Of a stretch of 64,000 bases of DNA, positions 53,525 through 62,729 are shown one piece after another. The notes beneath the pieces were generated by a model, which saw only the letters and a program-made list of their open reading frames with translations, ran no database searches and was not told the DNA's origin. The translations under genes and the position numbers were made by a program. Every line of letters starts with the position of its first letter. Position 1 is the first letter of the stretch. This stretch comes from Pseudomonas huaxiensis (GTDB lineage Bacteria > Pseudomonadota > Gammaproteobacteria > Pseudomonadales > Pseudomonadaceae), in assembly GCF_003231275.1 (NCBI RefSeq), contig NZ_QKVL01000034.1:1-64000 (forward strand), written 5' to 3'.

Positions 53525-56500
53525 CCGTCGGCCTGCTCGCCGCCCTGATCCACAACAGTGGCCACGCCGAACTCAACGAGAACGGCAAGGCGCTGCTCGA
53601 ACAGGGGCAGTACTGGCAAGCGCGCAAGGACCGGGCCCGGGCGTCCGAAGCCTGGCGCAAGCTGCTGCTGATCGATCCGCAACAGGCCGATGCCATCTAC
53701 AACCTCGGCCTGCTGGAACTGGACGGCAATCGCCCGGACGGCGCCAAGCGCTACCTGGAGCAATTGAAAAAAGCCCATCCCGGCGAGCGCCAGGCGCTGC
53801 TGCTGGAACAGGAAATCAAGCTGCACGGCGACGACAACGCCGAGCGCCTGAACCAGGCGCGGGTACAGGTCGAGTCCGGTGAAGGCGACAAGGCCGTGGC
53901 GGGTTACCGCGAGCTGTTCGACGGCAGTGCTCCGCAGGGCGAACTGGCCCTGGAGTTCTACGGCACCCTCGGCTACACCGCCAACGGCTGGCAGGAAGCG
54001 CGTCAGGGTCTGGAACGCCTGCAACGCCAGGACCCTGACAATGGCCGGATCAAGCTGACCCTGGCCAAGCTGTTGCTGAGCAACGAAAGCACCCGCGCCG
54101 AGGGCATTCGCCGGCTGGCGTCCTACCGCAACGATCCGGCCATCGGCAGCCAGGCCGTGGAAGCCTGGCGCCAGGGCCTGTCCTGGCTCGGCGGCGGCAA
54201 GGCCGACATCGCGCTGTACGAGGACTACCTGAAGGCCTACCCGGACGACGAGGAAATCCGCGAACAGATGCGCACCGGCCTGCGCCAGGCGCAATCGACC
54301 TATCAGCAGAATCCCCATCTGCAGCGCGGTTTCAAGGCGTTGGAAAACGAAGACCTGAGCGCCGCCGAACTGGCCTTCCAGGCACGCCTGCGTGAAGCCC
54401 CGCAGGATGCCGATGCGCTCGGCGGCCTGGGTCTGGTGCGCCAGCGCCAGGGCCGGCTGAACGATGCCGACGCCCTGCTGCGCCAGGCCATCAAGCAAGG
54501 CAATGCCAGTCGCTGGCAAAGCGCACTGGTCGCCAACCGCTACTGGGTATGGCTGGACGAAGCCGCCGAAGCCCGCGAGGCCGGCAATCCGCAAAAAGCC
54601 CGCGAGCTGCTGCAACGGGCCATCGCCGCTAACCCGCGAGAAGTCCAGGGCCATCTGAGCCTGGCCGACCTGCAAGCGTCCCAAGGTCAGTTCGGCAGCG
54701 CCGAAACCACCTATCGCCATGCCCTGAGCCTGGACGCCGGCCAGCCGGACGCCCTCACGGGCCTGGTCAGCGTACTCGCGCAGAACGGCAAGCTCAGTGA
54801 AGCCCAGCGCCTGATCGACAACCTCAGCGATGTCCAACGCCAGCGCCTCGGCGACCTGCGCAAACTGCGCGCCGCCATCGCCGTTGGCCAAGCCAAGGAC
54901 GCCGAGCGCCGCGGTGACCTGGAAGGTGCGCGCAAGTCTCTGGAAGACGCGGTGCGCAACGACCCGCAAAACCCCTGGACCCGCTCCGACCTGGCGAACA
55001 TCTACCTGAAGACCGATGCGCCGAACAAAGCGCGGCAGATCATGGACGAGCTGGTCCAAGCCAATCCCAACAAGGCCGAAGCGCTGTTCGCCGGCGCGCT
55101 GTTCGCCAGCCGCCAGGAGCAGTGGTCGAAAGCCCGGCAATTGCTCGACCGCATCCCGACCGGCCAACGCACCACGGCCATGGACAGCCTCGCCGAGGAA
55201 ATCGACCTGCGCCTGCTCGCCAGTCAGGCCCAGGCCCTCGCCAAACAGGGCAAGCGTTCCCAGGCGCTGGGCCTGCTGCAGCGAGCGGAAAGCAGCCTTC
55301 GCGCCAGCCCCGAGCTATACGCCGCGCTGGCTTCGGCCTATATCGACATTGGTTACACCGACCGCGCGGTAAGCCTGCTGCGCAACGCCATCGCCCAGAG
55401 CAGCAAGCCGACCCCGGGCCTGCGCATCGCCTACGGCGGCGCCCTGCTCAAGGGCGGCAAGGACGTTGAAGTCAGCCAGATCCTGCGCGATGTGCGCGGC
55501 GTGCCACTGAGCAGCACCGAACAACGTAGCTACGACGACCTGCTGTTCCAGTACACCGTGCGTCAGGCCGACCTGCTTCGGGAAAAAGGCGACCTGGTCG
55601 CCGCCTACGACACCCTCGCCCCGGCTCTGGCCCAGCGTCCGGACGACGCCCAGGCGGTGTCGTCGCTCGCACGTATGTACCTGGATAACCGCAACCCGCA
55701 GAAAGCCGTCAACCTGTACCAACCGTTGCTGGCCACGCAACCGGACAACGCCGATGTGCAGATGGGTGCCGCCCTGGCCTTCCAGCAGAACGGCCAGACC
55801 GCGCAAGCCGAAAAGGCCATCGAGCGCGGCCTGCAACTGGCCCCGGAAAACCCGCAAGTGCTGAGCACCGCCGCCGCGTGGTACCGCAGCCGTGGCAAGC
55901 TGGCCAAGGCTCAGGAACTGTACGCCCAGGCATTGGCCCTGCAGGGTCCGAAGGACACGCTGATCGACAATCCGTTCGGCGAAGCCATCGCGGCCAACCC
56001 CTTCGTCGGCCAACCCGGCCAGCGCAAGGCGTCGCGTCTGGAAGGCATGGCGTTCAACGAAATCCCCGAGCCGGCGCAGGTCCAGGTCAAGGCGCGCAAG
56101 GCCGCGAGCCTTGCCGCCGCGCCAGAAGACAGCGAGCCGTTCGACGAGCCAGTGTTGGTTGCCAGTCGCGAGGTCGAGCCCGGCCAGCGCCGCCGCGCGC
56201 TGCCGGTGGAGGAGCCGGAGCGCGCAGTGGTCAATCCTGATCCACGTGCATCGATCGAAGCGGAACTGGCGAGCATCCGCGAGTCGCGCAGCCCGCAGAT
56301 CAAGCAGGGCTTCACCGTGCGCACCAACAACGGCGAGTCGGGGCTCGGCAAGATCACCGATATCGAGGCGCCCCTGGAAATCAGCTTCCCGGTGCGTGAT
56401 GACCGCATGGCGATTCGCGTGACACCGGTGTCGCTGAATGCGGGCAGCATGCATGAATCGAGCAACAGCAGTCCGCGCTTTGGTGGGTTCCGCGTCGAAG

Positions 56501-57507
56501 ATGTCGCCCACATCCTGACGCTTCCAACAGCCCAGCAACCTGACGCGGCCGACGCCTGGCAGGAAGACCTCGGTGGCATCGGCTCCCAGAGAGACAAGGG
56601 TGTCGGCCTCGCCGTGGCCTATGAAATGCCGTCGCTGGGCCTGACGACCGACCTGGGCACCAGCCCGGTCGGCTTCCGGGAAACCAACGTGATCGGCGGC
56701 GTCAGTCTGGACCGGGCCTTCACCGAGACCAGCAACTTCCGCTACAACCTCAACCTGTCGCGGCGCTCGGTGACCGACAGCCTGGTGTCGTTCGCCGGGG
56801 CACGGGACGCGCGTACCGGCGTGGAATGGGGTGGCGTCACTGCCAACGGCCTGCGGGCCCAGGCCAGCTATGACAACCAGCGTTTTGGTGCCTATACCTA
56901 CGCCGGCTGGCACAAGCTGACGGGTACCAACGTCGAGGACAACGAGCGCGTCGAACTGGGCAGCGGCATCTACTGGTACCTGCTCAACAACCAGGACTGG
57001 CGACTGACCGGCGGGCTCAGCCTGTCTGGCTCCACCTACGACAACAACCAGAGCTTCTTCACCTACGGCCACGGCGGTTATTTCAGCCCGCAGACCTTCT
57101 TCTCCATCGGCCTGCCAGTCAGCTGGGCACAACGTGGGCCGAACTGGAGCTATCAGGTCCAGAGCTCGGTCGGCCTGCAACACATCGAGCAGGAAAGCGC
57201 ACCGTACTATCGCAAAAACAGTTCGCAGGCAGCGCTGGAAAGCCTCGCCCAGGCTTATGCAGCCGACGGGCAGTTCATCAACACCCGCTACGAATCGCAG
57301 AACAAGACCGGCATCGGTTATTCGCTGGGCGCCAGTGGCGAATACCGCCTTGGCGACGGTTTCTTCTTCGGCGGCACCTTCGGCGTGGACAACGCCCGCG
57401 ACTATCGACAATTCACCGGTGGCCTGTACTTGCGCTACCTGTTCGAGGATGGCGGCGGCGCCATGCCGCTGCCCGTCAACCCTTACCGTTCCCCTTATTC
57501 GAACTGA
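53500..57507 (+). CDS. wssE: WssE: cellulose export protein with TPR domain and outer-membrane barrel (BcsC)
   Basis: This protein is 1335 residues. A signal peptide (VGLLAALIHNSGHA) is followed by about 800 residues of tetratricopeptide repeats, then a Pro/Glu-rich linker and a C-terminal BcsC beta-barrel (from about 940) with the family segment GFRETNVIGGVSLDRAFTET and GTFGVDNARDYRQFTGGLYL. It forms the periplasmic scaffold and outer-membrane exit for cellulose. GGGAG lies 5-6 nt before the ATG at 53500; the much longer open frame starting at 52639 is an out-of-frame shadow in wssD. Confidence 0.94.
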   Translation: MRSRRQTIAVGLLAALIHNSGHAELNENGKALLEQGQYWQARKDRARASEAWRKLLLIDPQQADAIYNLGLLELDGNRPDGAKRYLEQLKKAHPGERQALLLEQEIKLHGDDNAERLNQARVQVESGEGDKAVAGYRELFDGSAPQGELALEFYGTLGYTANGWQEARQGLERLQRQDPDNGRIKLTLAKLLLSNESTRAEGIRRLASYRNDPAIGSQAVEAWRQGLSWLGGGKADIALYEDYLKAYPDDEEIREQMRTGLRQAQSTYQQNPHLQRGFKALENEDLSAAELAFQARLREAPQDADALGGLGLVRQRQGRLNDADALLRQAIKQGNASRWQSALVANRYWVWLDEAAEAREAGNPQKARELLQRAIAANPREVQGHLSLADLQASQGQFGSAETTYRHALSLDAGQPDALTGLVSVLAQNGKLSEAQRLIDNLSDVQRQRLGDLRKLRAAIAVGQAKDAERRGDLEGARKSLEDAVRNDPQNPWTRSDLANIYLKTDAPNKARQIMDELVQANPNKAEALFAGALFASRQEQWSKARQLLDRIPTGQRTTAMDSLAEEIDLRLLASQAQALAKQGKRSQALGLLQRAESSLRASPELYAALASAYIDIGYTDRAVSLLRNAIAQSSKPTPGLRIAYGGALLKGGKDVEVSQILRDVRGVPLSSTEQRSYDDLLFQYTVRQADLLREKGDLVAAYDTLAPALAQRPDDAQAVSSLARMYLDNRNPQKAVNLYQPLLATQPDNADVQMGAALAFQQNGQTAQAEKAIERGLQLAPENPQVLSTAAAWYRSRGKLAKAQELYAQALALQGPKDTLIDNPFGEAIAANPFVGQPGQRKASRLEGMAFNEIPEPAQVQVKARKAASLAAAPEDSEPFDEPVLVASREVEPGQRRRALPVEEPERAVVNPDPRASIEAELASIRESRSPQIKQGFTVRTNNGESGLGKITDIEAPLEISFPVRDDRMAIRVTPVSLNAGSMHESSNSSPRFGGFRVEDVAHILTLPTAQQPDAADAWQEDLGGIGSQRDKGVGLAVAYEMPSLGLTTDLGTSPVGFRETNVIGGVSLDRAFTETSNFRYNLNLSRRSVTDSLVSFAGARDARTGVEWGGVTANGLRAQASYDNQRFGAYTYAGWHKLTGTNVEDNERVELGSGIYWYLLNNQDWRLTGGLSLSGSTYDNNQSFFTYGHGGYFSPQTFFSIGLPVSWAQRGPNWSYQVQSSVGLQHIEQESAPYYRKNSSQAALESLAQAYAADGQFINTRYESQNKTGIGYSLGASGEYRLGDGFFFGGTFGVDNARDYRQFTGGLYLRYLFEDGGGAMPLPVNPYRSPYSN

Positions 57508-57528
57508 GCCAAAAAAGGAGTTAATGAA

Positions 57529-58188
57529 ATGGCTGCTTCTCTTCTCGCTGGTCTGACGATCCTGATGATCGGCGACAGCCACCTGGCAACGCCGGACTAC
57601 CTGATCAAGAGCCTGCACGACAACCTCGTGCAACAGGGCGCGCAAGTGCACTCGCTGGGTGTCTGCGGCTCCAAGGCCGGGGACTGGACCAAAGTCACGC
57701 CGGGCGAATGCGGCGGCGCCGAGCGGCGCAACAAGGACAAGGCCGTGGTCCTCGGCAACAAGGCCACCACCCAGCCGATCAGCCAACTGATCGCCGCCGA
57801 CAAGCCAGACCTGATCGTGGTGGTCATGGGCGACACCATGGCCGACTACACCAAGCCGGCCTTCCCGAAGACCTGGATCTGGCAGCAGACCACCAGCCTG
57901 ACCAAGGAAATCAAGAACGCCGGCACCAAGTGCGTGTGGGTCGGGCCGAACTGGGGCAGCGAAGGCGGCAAGTACGGCAAGACCTACGCCCGTGTCGAAC
58001 TGACCTCGAAGTTCCTCGCCAGCAATGTCGCGCCGTGCGATTACATCGACTCGCTGAAGTTCTCCAAACAAGGCCAGTGGGCTACCATCGACGGCCAGCA
58101 CTTGACCAGCATGGGCTACATCAGCTGGAGCAAGGCCATCACCGACGCACTGCTGGCAAGCCCGGTGGTCAAGGACGTGAAGAAATGA
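57529..58188 (+). CDS. wssF: WssF: SGNH-type cellulose acetylation protein, N-terminus uncertain
   Basis: This 219-residue protein has a GDS-type SGNH motif, LMIGDSHLATPDYL (Ser about 16), near the start and DGQHLTSMGYISWS late (catalytic His region). In SBW25 WssF takes part in acetylating cellulose. AGGAG (57516-57520) is 8 nt from the ATG at 57529. An ATG at 57524 in another frame reads MKWLLLFSLV and stops; that looks like the start of a signal peptide. Either an indel has separated the signal from the enzyme, or this protein uses its short hydrophobic start. It overlaps wssG by four bases. Confidence 0.85.
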   Translation: MAASLLAGLTILMIGDSHLATPDYLIKSLHDNLVQQGAQVHSLGVCGSKAGDWTKVTPGECGGAERRNKDKAVVLGNKATTQPISQLIAADKPDLIVVVMGDTMADYTKPAFPKTWIWQQTTSLTKEIKNAGTKCVWVGPNWGSEGGKYGKTYARVELTSKFLASNVAPCDYIDSLKFSKQGQWATIDGQHLTSMGYISWSKAITDALLASPVVKDVKK

Positions 58189-58853
58189 GCCACCTGAGCG
58201 CACTGCTTACTGCCCTGCCGCTGGCCATGGCCGCTGGCATCGCCAGCGCCGATGTAGCGTTGTACCCGACCGGCCCGAGCGAAGACTCGGCCTTCCTGCG
58301 CTTCGTCAACGTCGCCCCCGGCGTGCTGGACATGCAGGCCAGCGGCTCCAAGGCCAGCCTCAAGCTGGACGACAGCCAGAAGGTCTCGGCCTACCTGCAG
58401 GTGCCGGCCAACAAGCCGATCAAGGGCACCCTCAGCAACGGCGCCGCCAGTTCGGCTCTGGACCTGCAAGTCGCGCCGGGCGAGTTCGCCACGGTGTTCG
58501 CCTTCAACGACGGCGGCAAGATCAGCCAGCGCGTGGTGCGCGAGCAACCGGACGATTTCAACTCGTTGAAAGCCTCGCTGGCCTTCATCAGCCTCGACCC
58601 CGCCTGCCAGGCCCCCGGCCTGCGCCCGGCCGGTCGCAACGCCGACCTGTTCAAGGACGCCGTCGATGGCAGCGTGCAGCGCCGCTCGATCAACCCGGTG
58701 AAGCTGTCGGTGCAACTGGTCTGCGCCAACGCCAGCGTCGGCAATCCGCTGGACCTGGGCGAACTGAAGGCCGGTGAGCGCTACAGCGTGATGCTGCTGC
58801 CGGGCGCCGAGGGCCCGCGCCTGCTGAACACTACCGACACGTTGTCCAACTGA
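58185..58853 (+). CDS. wssG: WssG: AlgF-like periplasmic acetylation protein
   Basis: This 222-residue protein has a signal peptide (LTALPLAMAAGIASA). The body resembles AlgF: VALYPTGPSEDSAFLRFVNV, then KVSAYLQVPANKPIKGTLSN and GEFATVFAFNDGG. It is expected to bind the acetyl carrier or the glucan during O-acetylation with WssH and WssI. The ATG overlaps the stop of wssF. Confidence 0.9.
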   Translation: MSHLSALLTALPLAMAAGIASADVALYPTGPSEDSAFLRFVNVAPGVLDMQASGSKASLKLDDSQKVSAYLQVPANKPIKGTLSNGAASSALDLQVAPGEFATVFAFNDGGKISQRVVREQPDDFNSLKASLAFISLDPACQAPGLRPAGRNADLFKDAVDGSVQRRSINPVKLSVQLVCANASVGNPLDLGELKAGERYSVMLLPGAEGPRLLNTTDTLSN

Positions 58854-58871
58854 CAGGACGTCCGCTGCGCC

Positions 58872-60287
58872 ATGGTTTTCGCCTCACTTGAGTTCCTTAC
58901 GCTGTTCCTGCCGCTGTTCATGCTGGTCTATGCACTCAGCCCGGCGCGGGGACGCAACCTCGTGCTGCTGCTCGGAAGCTGGTTCTTCTATGGCTGGCTG
59001 AGCCCGCTGTTCCTGCTGCTGCACGTGGTACTGACGGTGATCGCCTGGGCCGGCGGCCTGGCGGTGGACCGCAGCCGCGAGGACTCACTGGGGCGCCTGC
59101 GGCTGCTGGCGGCGCTGATCGTGTTCAACACCCTGGTGTTGTGCTGGTACAAGTACGCCAACATTCTCGCCGCCACCTACAACCAGTTGATCACCCACTA
59201 CGGCGCACTGCCGGTGGAGTGGCAGCGAGTGGCGTTGCCGGCGGGGCTGTCGTTCATCGTGCTGCAGGCCATTTCCTATCTGGTCGATGTGCACCGCCAC
59301 ACCGTACCGGTGGAGCGCAGTCTGGTGAATTTCGCCACCTACATCTCGATGTTCGGCCACTCCATCGCCGGCCCGATCATTCGTTATGACTGGGTGCGCC
59401 GCGAGCTGAACCAGCGCTACTTCAACTGGCAGAACTTCTCCCTCGGCGCGCGCCGTTTCATGATCGGCATGTGCATGAAAGTGCTGGTGGCCGACACCCT
59501 GTCGCCGCTGGTGGACGTGGCGTTCCACCTGGAAAACCCGTCGTTCCTCGATGCCTGGCTGGGCTGCCTGGCCTACTCGCTGCAACTGTTCTTCGACTTC
59601 GCCGGCTACAGCGCCATGGCCATCGGGCTGGGCCTGATGCTGGGGTTCCATTTCCCGGAAAACTTCAACCGGCCTTATCTGGCCAGCAGCATCCAGGACT
59701 TCTGGCGGCGCTGGCACCTGTCGCTGTCGAGCTGGCTGCGCGACTACCTGTACATCGCCCTGGGCGGCAACCGCTACGGCACCTGGAACACCTACCGCAA
59801 CCTGTTCCTGACCATGGCTATCGCCGGCCTCTGGCACGGTGGTGATAGCTGGAACTACCTGCTCTGGGGCGCGGCCCACGGCGTGGCACTGTGCATCGAC
59901 CGGGCGTGGAACCGCTCCAGCCTGCCGGCGATCCCGAAAGCCCTGTCACACACCCTGACGCTGCTGTTCGTCTGCCTGGCCTGGACTCTGTTCCGCGCTC
60001 CGGACTTCGACACGGCACTGTCCATGTACGCCGGCCAGTTCGGCCTGCACGCCTTCGCCCTGGGTGAAGCGCTGGCCGCCACGGTGCGCCCGGTGCACGC
60101 TTTGGCGGCGGCACTCGGCGTGTTCTGCGTGATCGCGCCGCTGTACCAGGCGCGCCTCGAACAACGTTTCGGTCACAGCGCGCTGTACGCGGTGGTGGCT
60201 GCCCTCTGGCCCGTGGCCGGTTTCCTGCTGGCGTTCTCGTTGATCGCCAGCCGTGATGCCGTGCCCTTCCTGTACTTCCAGTTCTGA
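58872..60287 (+). CDS. wssH: WssH: MBOAT membrane O-acyltransferase (AlgI-like)
   Basis: This 471-residue protein has about 11-12 TM helices. The MBOAT core contains DFAGYSAMAIGLGLMLGFHF, NRPYLASSIQDFWRRWHLSL (first conserved His) and IAGLWHGGDSWNYLLWGAAH (catalytic His). Like AlgI for alginate, it should transfer acetyl groups across the inner membrane for cellulose acetylation. Its stop overlaps the wssI start (TGATG). Confidence 0.95.
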   Translation: MVFASLEFLTLFLPLFMLVYALSPARGRNLVLLLGSWFFYGWLSPLFLLLHVVLTVIAWAGGLAVDRSREDSLGRLRLLAALIVFNTLVLCWYKYANILAATYNQLITHYGALPVEWQRVALPAGLSFIVLQAISYLVDVHRHTVPVERSLVNFATYISMFGHSIAGPIIRYDWVRRELNQRYFNWQNFSLGARRFMIGMCMKVLVADTLSPLVDVAFHLENPSFLDAWLGCLAYSLQLFFDFAGYSAMAIGLGLMLGFHFPENFNRPYLASSIQDFWRRWHLSLSSWLRDYLYIALGGNRYGTWNTYRNLFLTMAIAGLWHGGDSWNYLLWGAAHGVALCIDRAWNRSSLPAIPKALSHTLTLLFVCLAWTLFRAPDFDTALSMYAGQFGLHAFALGEALAATVRPVHALAAALGVFCVIAPLYQARLEQRFGHSALYAVVAALWPVAGFLLAFSLIASRDAVPFLYFQF

Positions 60288-61438
60288 TGACGACCAAGAC
60301 GCCTCCGCCGAGTACGGCACCGATCCCACCGAGCGAAATCGCTCTGCGCACCAGCACGCTGGCGGGGGTCACTCTGGCCGCCTTTCTCGCCGCCGGCCTG
60401 CTGTCCTGTGGCTGGCTGCTGGTCAGCGGCAAGCTCGAACTGCTGCCCGGGAAACCGCTGTCCAACGACGCGGTGCTGGAAGGCGAAATCACCCACCGCA
60501 TCGCCAAGGAGCTGGCCAAGGCGCCGCTGCCGGAAAACGCCGCGCAACTGGAGCGCGGCGGCAGTTGGCTGACGCTCGGTGACACCGGCCCGCGGGTGCG
60601 TGAAGGCTGCCCGCAGTGGCTGTTCATCAGCGACGAATTGAAGATCAACCGCCACCGCGAGGACAACGCCAAGGCAAAAGCCGAGGCGGTAATCGCCCTG
60701 CGCGATCAGTTGAAACAGCGCGGGATTGAATTGCTGGTCAGTGTGGTGCCGGACAAGAGCCGTATCGCCGCCAGCCAGTTGTGCGACCTGCCGCGCCCGG
60801 CCAGCCTGGAGCCGCGGATACGTGACTGGACCGGCGCCCTGCAAAGCGCTGGCGTTGCCGTTCTCGACCTCACCCCTGCCCTGCAACCGCTGGGCGCTGA
60901 GGCCTTCCTGCGCCTCGACACCCACTGGAGCGAAACCGGCGCCCGCGCCGCAGCCGTGGCGATCAGCCAGAAAATTGCCGCCATGGGCATCGAAGCCACG
61001 CCCAAGCGCACCTTCGCCGTCAGCCCGCAGCCGGCCGCGCCGCGTCCCGGCGACCTGGTGCGACTGGCCGGGCTGGACTGGCTGCCGGCTCGCTTGCAGC
61101 CGCTGCAAGAACAGGTGGCCGCGTCCAGCATCAACGAAGAGACTCCGAATGCCGACAGCGCGGGTGATAGCCTCGACGACCTGTTCGGCGACGACAATCT
61201 GCCGAACCTGGCACTGATCGGCACCTCGTTCTCGCGCAACTCCAACTTCGCCGGATTCCTGCAGCAGTCACTGTCGGCGCCGATCGGTAACTTTGCCAAG
61301 GATGGCGGCGAGTTTTCGGGCGCGGCCAAGACGTACTTCGCCAGCCCGGCGTTCGCCCAGACGCCGCCGAAACTGCTGATCTGGGAGATACCGGAGCGGG
61401 ATTTGCAGACGGCTCCGGTTGGCGTCATCAACCTGTAG
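60287..61438 (+). CDS. wssI: WssI: AlgX/AlgJ-like acetyltransferase of cellulose
   Basis: This 383-residue protein is anchored by an N-terminal helix (TLAGVTLAAFLAAGLLSCGW). The SGNH-like fold shows in LLVSVVPDKSRIAASQLCDL, the Asp-x-His motif LDTHWSETGARAAA (about residues 208-221) and a late GTSFSRNSNFAGFL (nucleophile Ser). It should complete transfer of acetyl groups to periplasmic cellulose. It is the last gene of the operon here; the second MinD-like gene, wssJ, found after wssI in SBW25, is absent. Confidence 0.92.
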   Translation: MTTKTPPPSTAPIPPSEIALRTSTLAGVTLAAFLAAGLLSCGWLLVSGKLELLPGKPLSNDAVLEGEITHRIAKELAKAPLPENAAQLERGGSWLTLGDTGPRVREGCPQWLFISDELKINRHREDNAKAKAEAVIALRDQLKQRGIELLVSVVPDKSRIAASQLCDLPRPASLEPRIRDWTGALQSAGVAVLDLTPALQPLGAEAFLRLDTHWSETGARAAAVAISQKIAAMGIEATPKRTFAVSPQPAAPRPGDLVRLAGLDWLPARLQPLQEQVAASSINEETPNADSAGDSLDDLFGDDNLPNLALIGTSFSRNSNFAGFLQQSLSAPIGNFAKDGGEFSGAAKTYFASPAFAQTPPKLLIWEIPERDLQTAPVGVINL

Positions 61439-61457
61439 ACGCGCGACCTACAGGTTG
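61429..61457. terminator. Inverted repeat shared by the 3' ends of wssI and the convergent gene
   Basis: CAACCTGTAG and CTACAGGTTG form a perfect 10-bp stem with a 9-nt loop. Each arm contains the last codons and the stop of one of the two convergent genes, so both proteins end in Asn-Leu. The hairpin can terminate in both directions, though it has no T-run. Confidence 0.65.
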
Positions 61458-62542
61458 CACCCCGGCACCGGCGCGGGCCCATCCAGGTAATCGCGCGTCC
61501 ACTGCGCCAACGGCAACGGCGGTTGCTGCTCGAAGATCCTGTGCATGATCAGCTTCAGCGCCTCGGGATTGCGAATCGAATCCACCCCAGCGCCCGGCCA
61601 CGAACCCGGCGTCTGCACCTGCCAGTTGCCCTCGCCATCACACCCCGCCATGCGGAACCGGAAGGTGTAATTGCCGGGAATGCCCATGCGCAGATCACTG
61701 ACCACCAGCGCATCGCCGACCACGTCATAACGCAGCCAGTCGCCGGTGAACCAGCGCAGCCGCTCGTATAGCGGCGAGTCCTGCAACACCTTCGCCGCGT
61801 CGAGGTTCAGCGGCTGGATCTGCCATTCGGGCGGTTCGCTGTCGAACAGGCCGCTGACGCCTTCGTAGTAATGCCCGTCCGGCGTTTTCGCGACCACCCG
61901 CCACAGCAGCGTATTGAACGGCATCGGTACTGCGCGCAATTGCGTGACTTCAATTTGCTCGGCCCGCAGGGCGGAGTGGAAGCGTTGTTCGGCGATGTTC
62001 TTCGACAGCAGGCCAAAGCCCAGGTAAGCGGTACTGAACAGCAACAGCCCGGTGAGCACCGCCCTGACCCGGCCGTTCATACCCTTGACCACGGCGTAGA
62101 TCACGCCCGCCAGCAACGGCAGCGTGTAAACGGGATCGATGATAAACACCGCTGCCCAGCTTTGCGGGGTCGGCTGGAACGGCCACAGCAGCTGCGTGCC
62201 ATAGACGGTAAAGGCATCCAGCAACGGATGGGTGATCAGCACCAGCCAGTACGCGAGAAACACCCGCGGCCCACTGTAACCGGCGTCGGGTCGTCGCCTG
62301 CGCACCACCAGCATGGTCAGCCAGGTCAACAACAGCGCCAGACCGGTGAGTACCAACAATGAATGGGAAAAACCGCGGTGGAACGTCATCTTCGACACCG
62401 GGTCGGCGTAGCGGATGGCCACGTCCAGATCCGGCAATGTGGCGAGCATGGCGCCATACAGCAGGGAGCGGCGGCCCTGCACCTTGCCGAGTACAGCCCC
62501 CTGAAGCGCTGCGCCCAAAACGGCCTGGGTCAATGAGTCCAA
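61448..62542 (-). CDS. Inner-membrane metal-dependent hydrolase (YdjM-like)
   Basis: This protein of about 364 residues starts with a TTG (AGGGGA 6-7 nt upstream). It has several TM helices and the YdjM-family opening MDSLTQAVLGAALQGAVLGK, ATLPDLDVAIRYADP and HRGFSHSLLVL, whose Asp and His residues suggest metal binding. Relatives are LexA-regulated in E. coli; no LexA box was noted here. It is convergent with the wss operon. Confidence 0.85.
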   Translation of the reverse strand: MDSLTQAVLGAALQGAVLGKVQGRRSLLYGAMLATLPDLDVAIRYADPVSKMTFHRGFSHSLLVLTGLALLLTWLTMLVVRRRRPDAGYSGPRVFLAYWLVLITHPLLDAFTVYGTQLLWPFQPTPQSWAAVFIIDPVYTLPLLAGVIYAVVKGMNGRVRAVLTGLLLFSTAYLGFGLLSKNIAEQRFHSALRAEQIEVTQLRAVPMPFNTLLWRVVAKTPDGHYYEGVSGLFDSEPPEWQIQPLNLDAAKVLQDSPLYERLRWFTGDWLRYDVVGDALVVSDLRMGIPGNYTFRFRMAGCDGEGNWQVQTPGSWPGAGVDSIRNPEALKLIMHRIFEQQPPLPLAQWTRDYLDGPAPVPGCNL

Positions 62543-62624
62543 CGGCGTCCCCTTCCGATTGCGAAAGCGTCGATGCTAGCGCAGTGGGCTGCAAGAAAAC
62601 ACCATGCAGTGAACAACCTTTGAA

Positions 62625-62723
62625 GGCCTCATCGCTGCGGTTCGGCGCCCCGACAAGCCAGCTCCCACAGTGAACCGAGTGCACCACAAAACCTGTGGGA
62701 GCCGGCTTGCCGGCGATGAGGCC
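62625..62723. repeat. REP pair with terminal 10-bp inverted repeat
   Basis: The element runs from GGCCTCATCG (62625-62634) to CGATGAGGCC (62714-62723), exact complements. The left arm has the extra TGCGGTTCGGCGCCCCGA block also present at 37.98, 43.90 and 44.03 kb. The right arm is TGTGGGAGCCGGCTTGCCGG. It lies directly after the glutathionylspermidine-synthase-like gene's stop. Confidence 0.9.
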
Positions 62724-62729
62724 CTCAGG

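Noticed and set aside
55315-58203. Minus-strand open frame of about 960 codons opposite wssE and wssF
   Set aside because: It spans three real genes of the cellulose operon, lacks any domain pattern and has biased composition typical of antisense frames at high GC.
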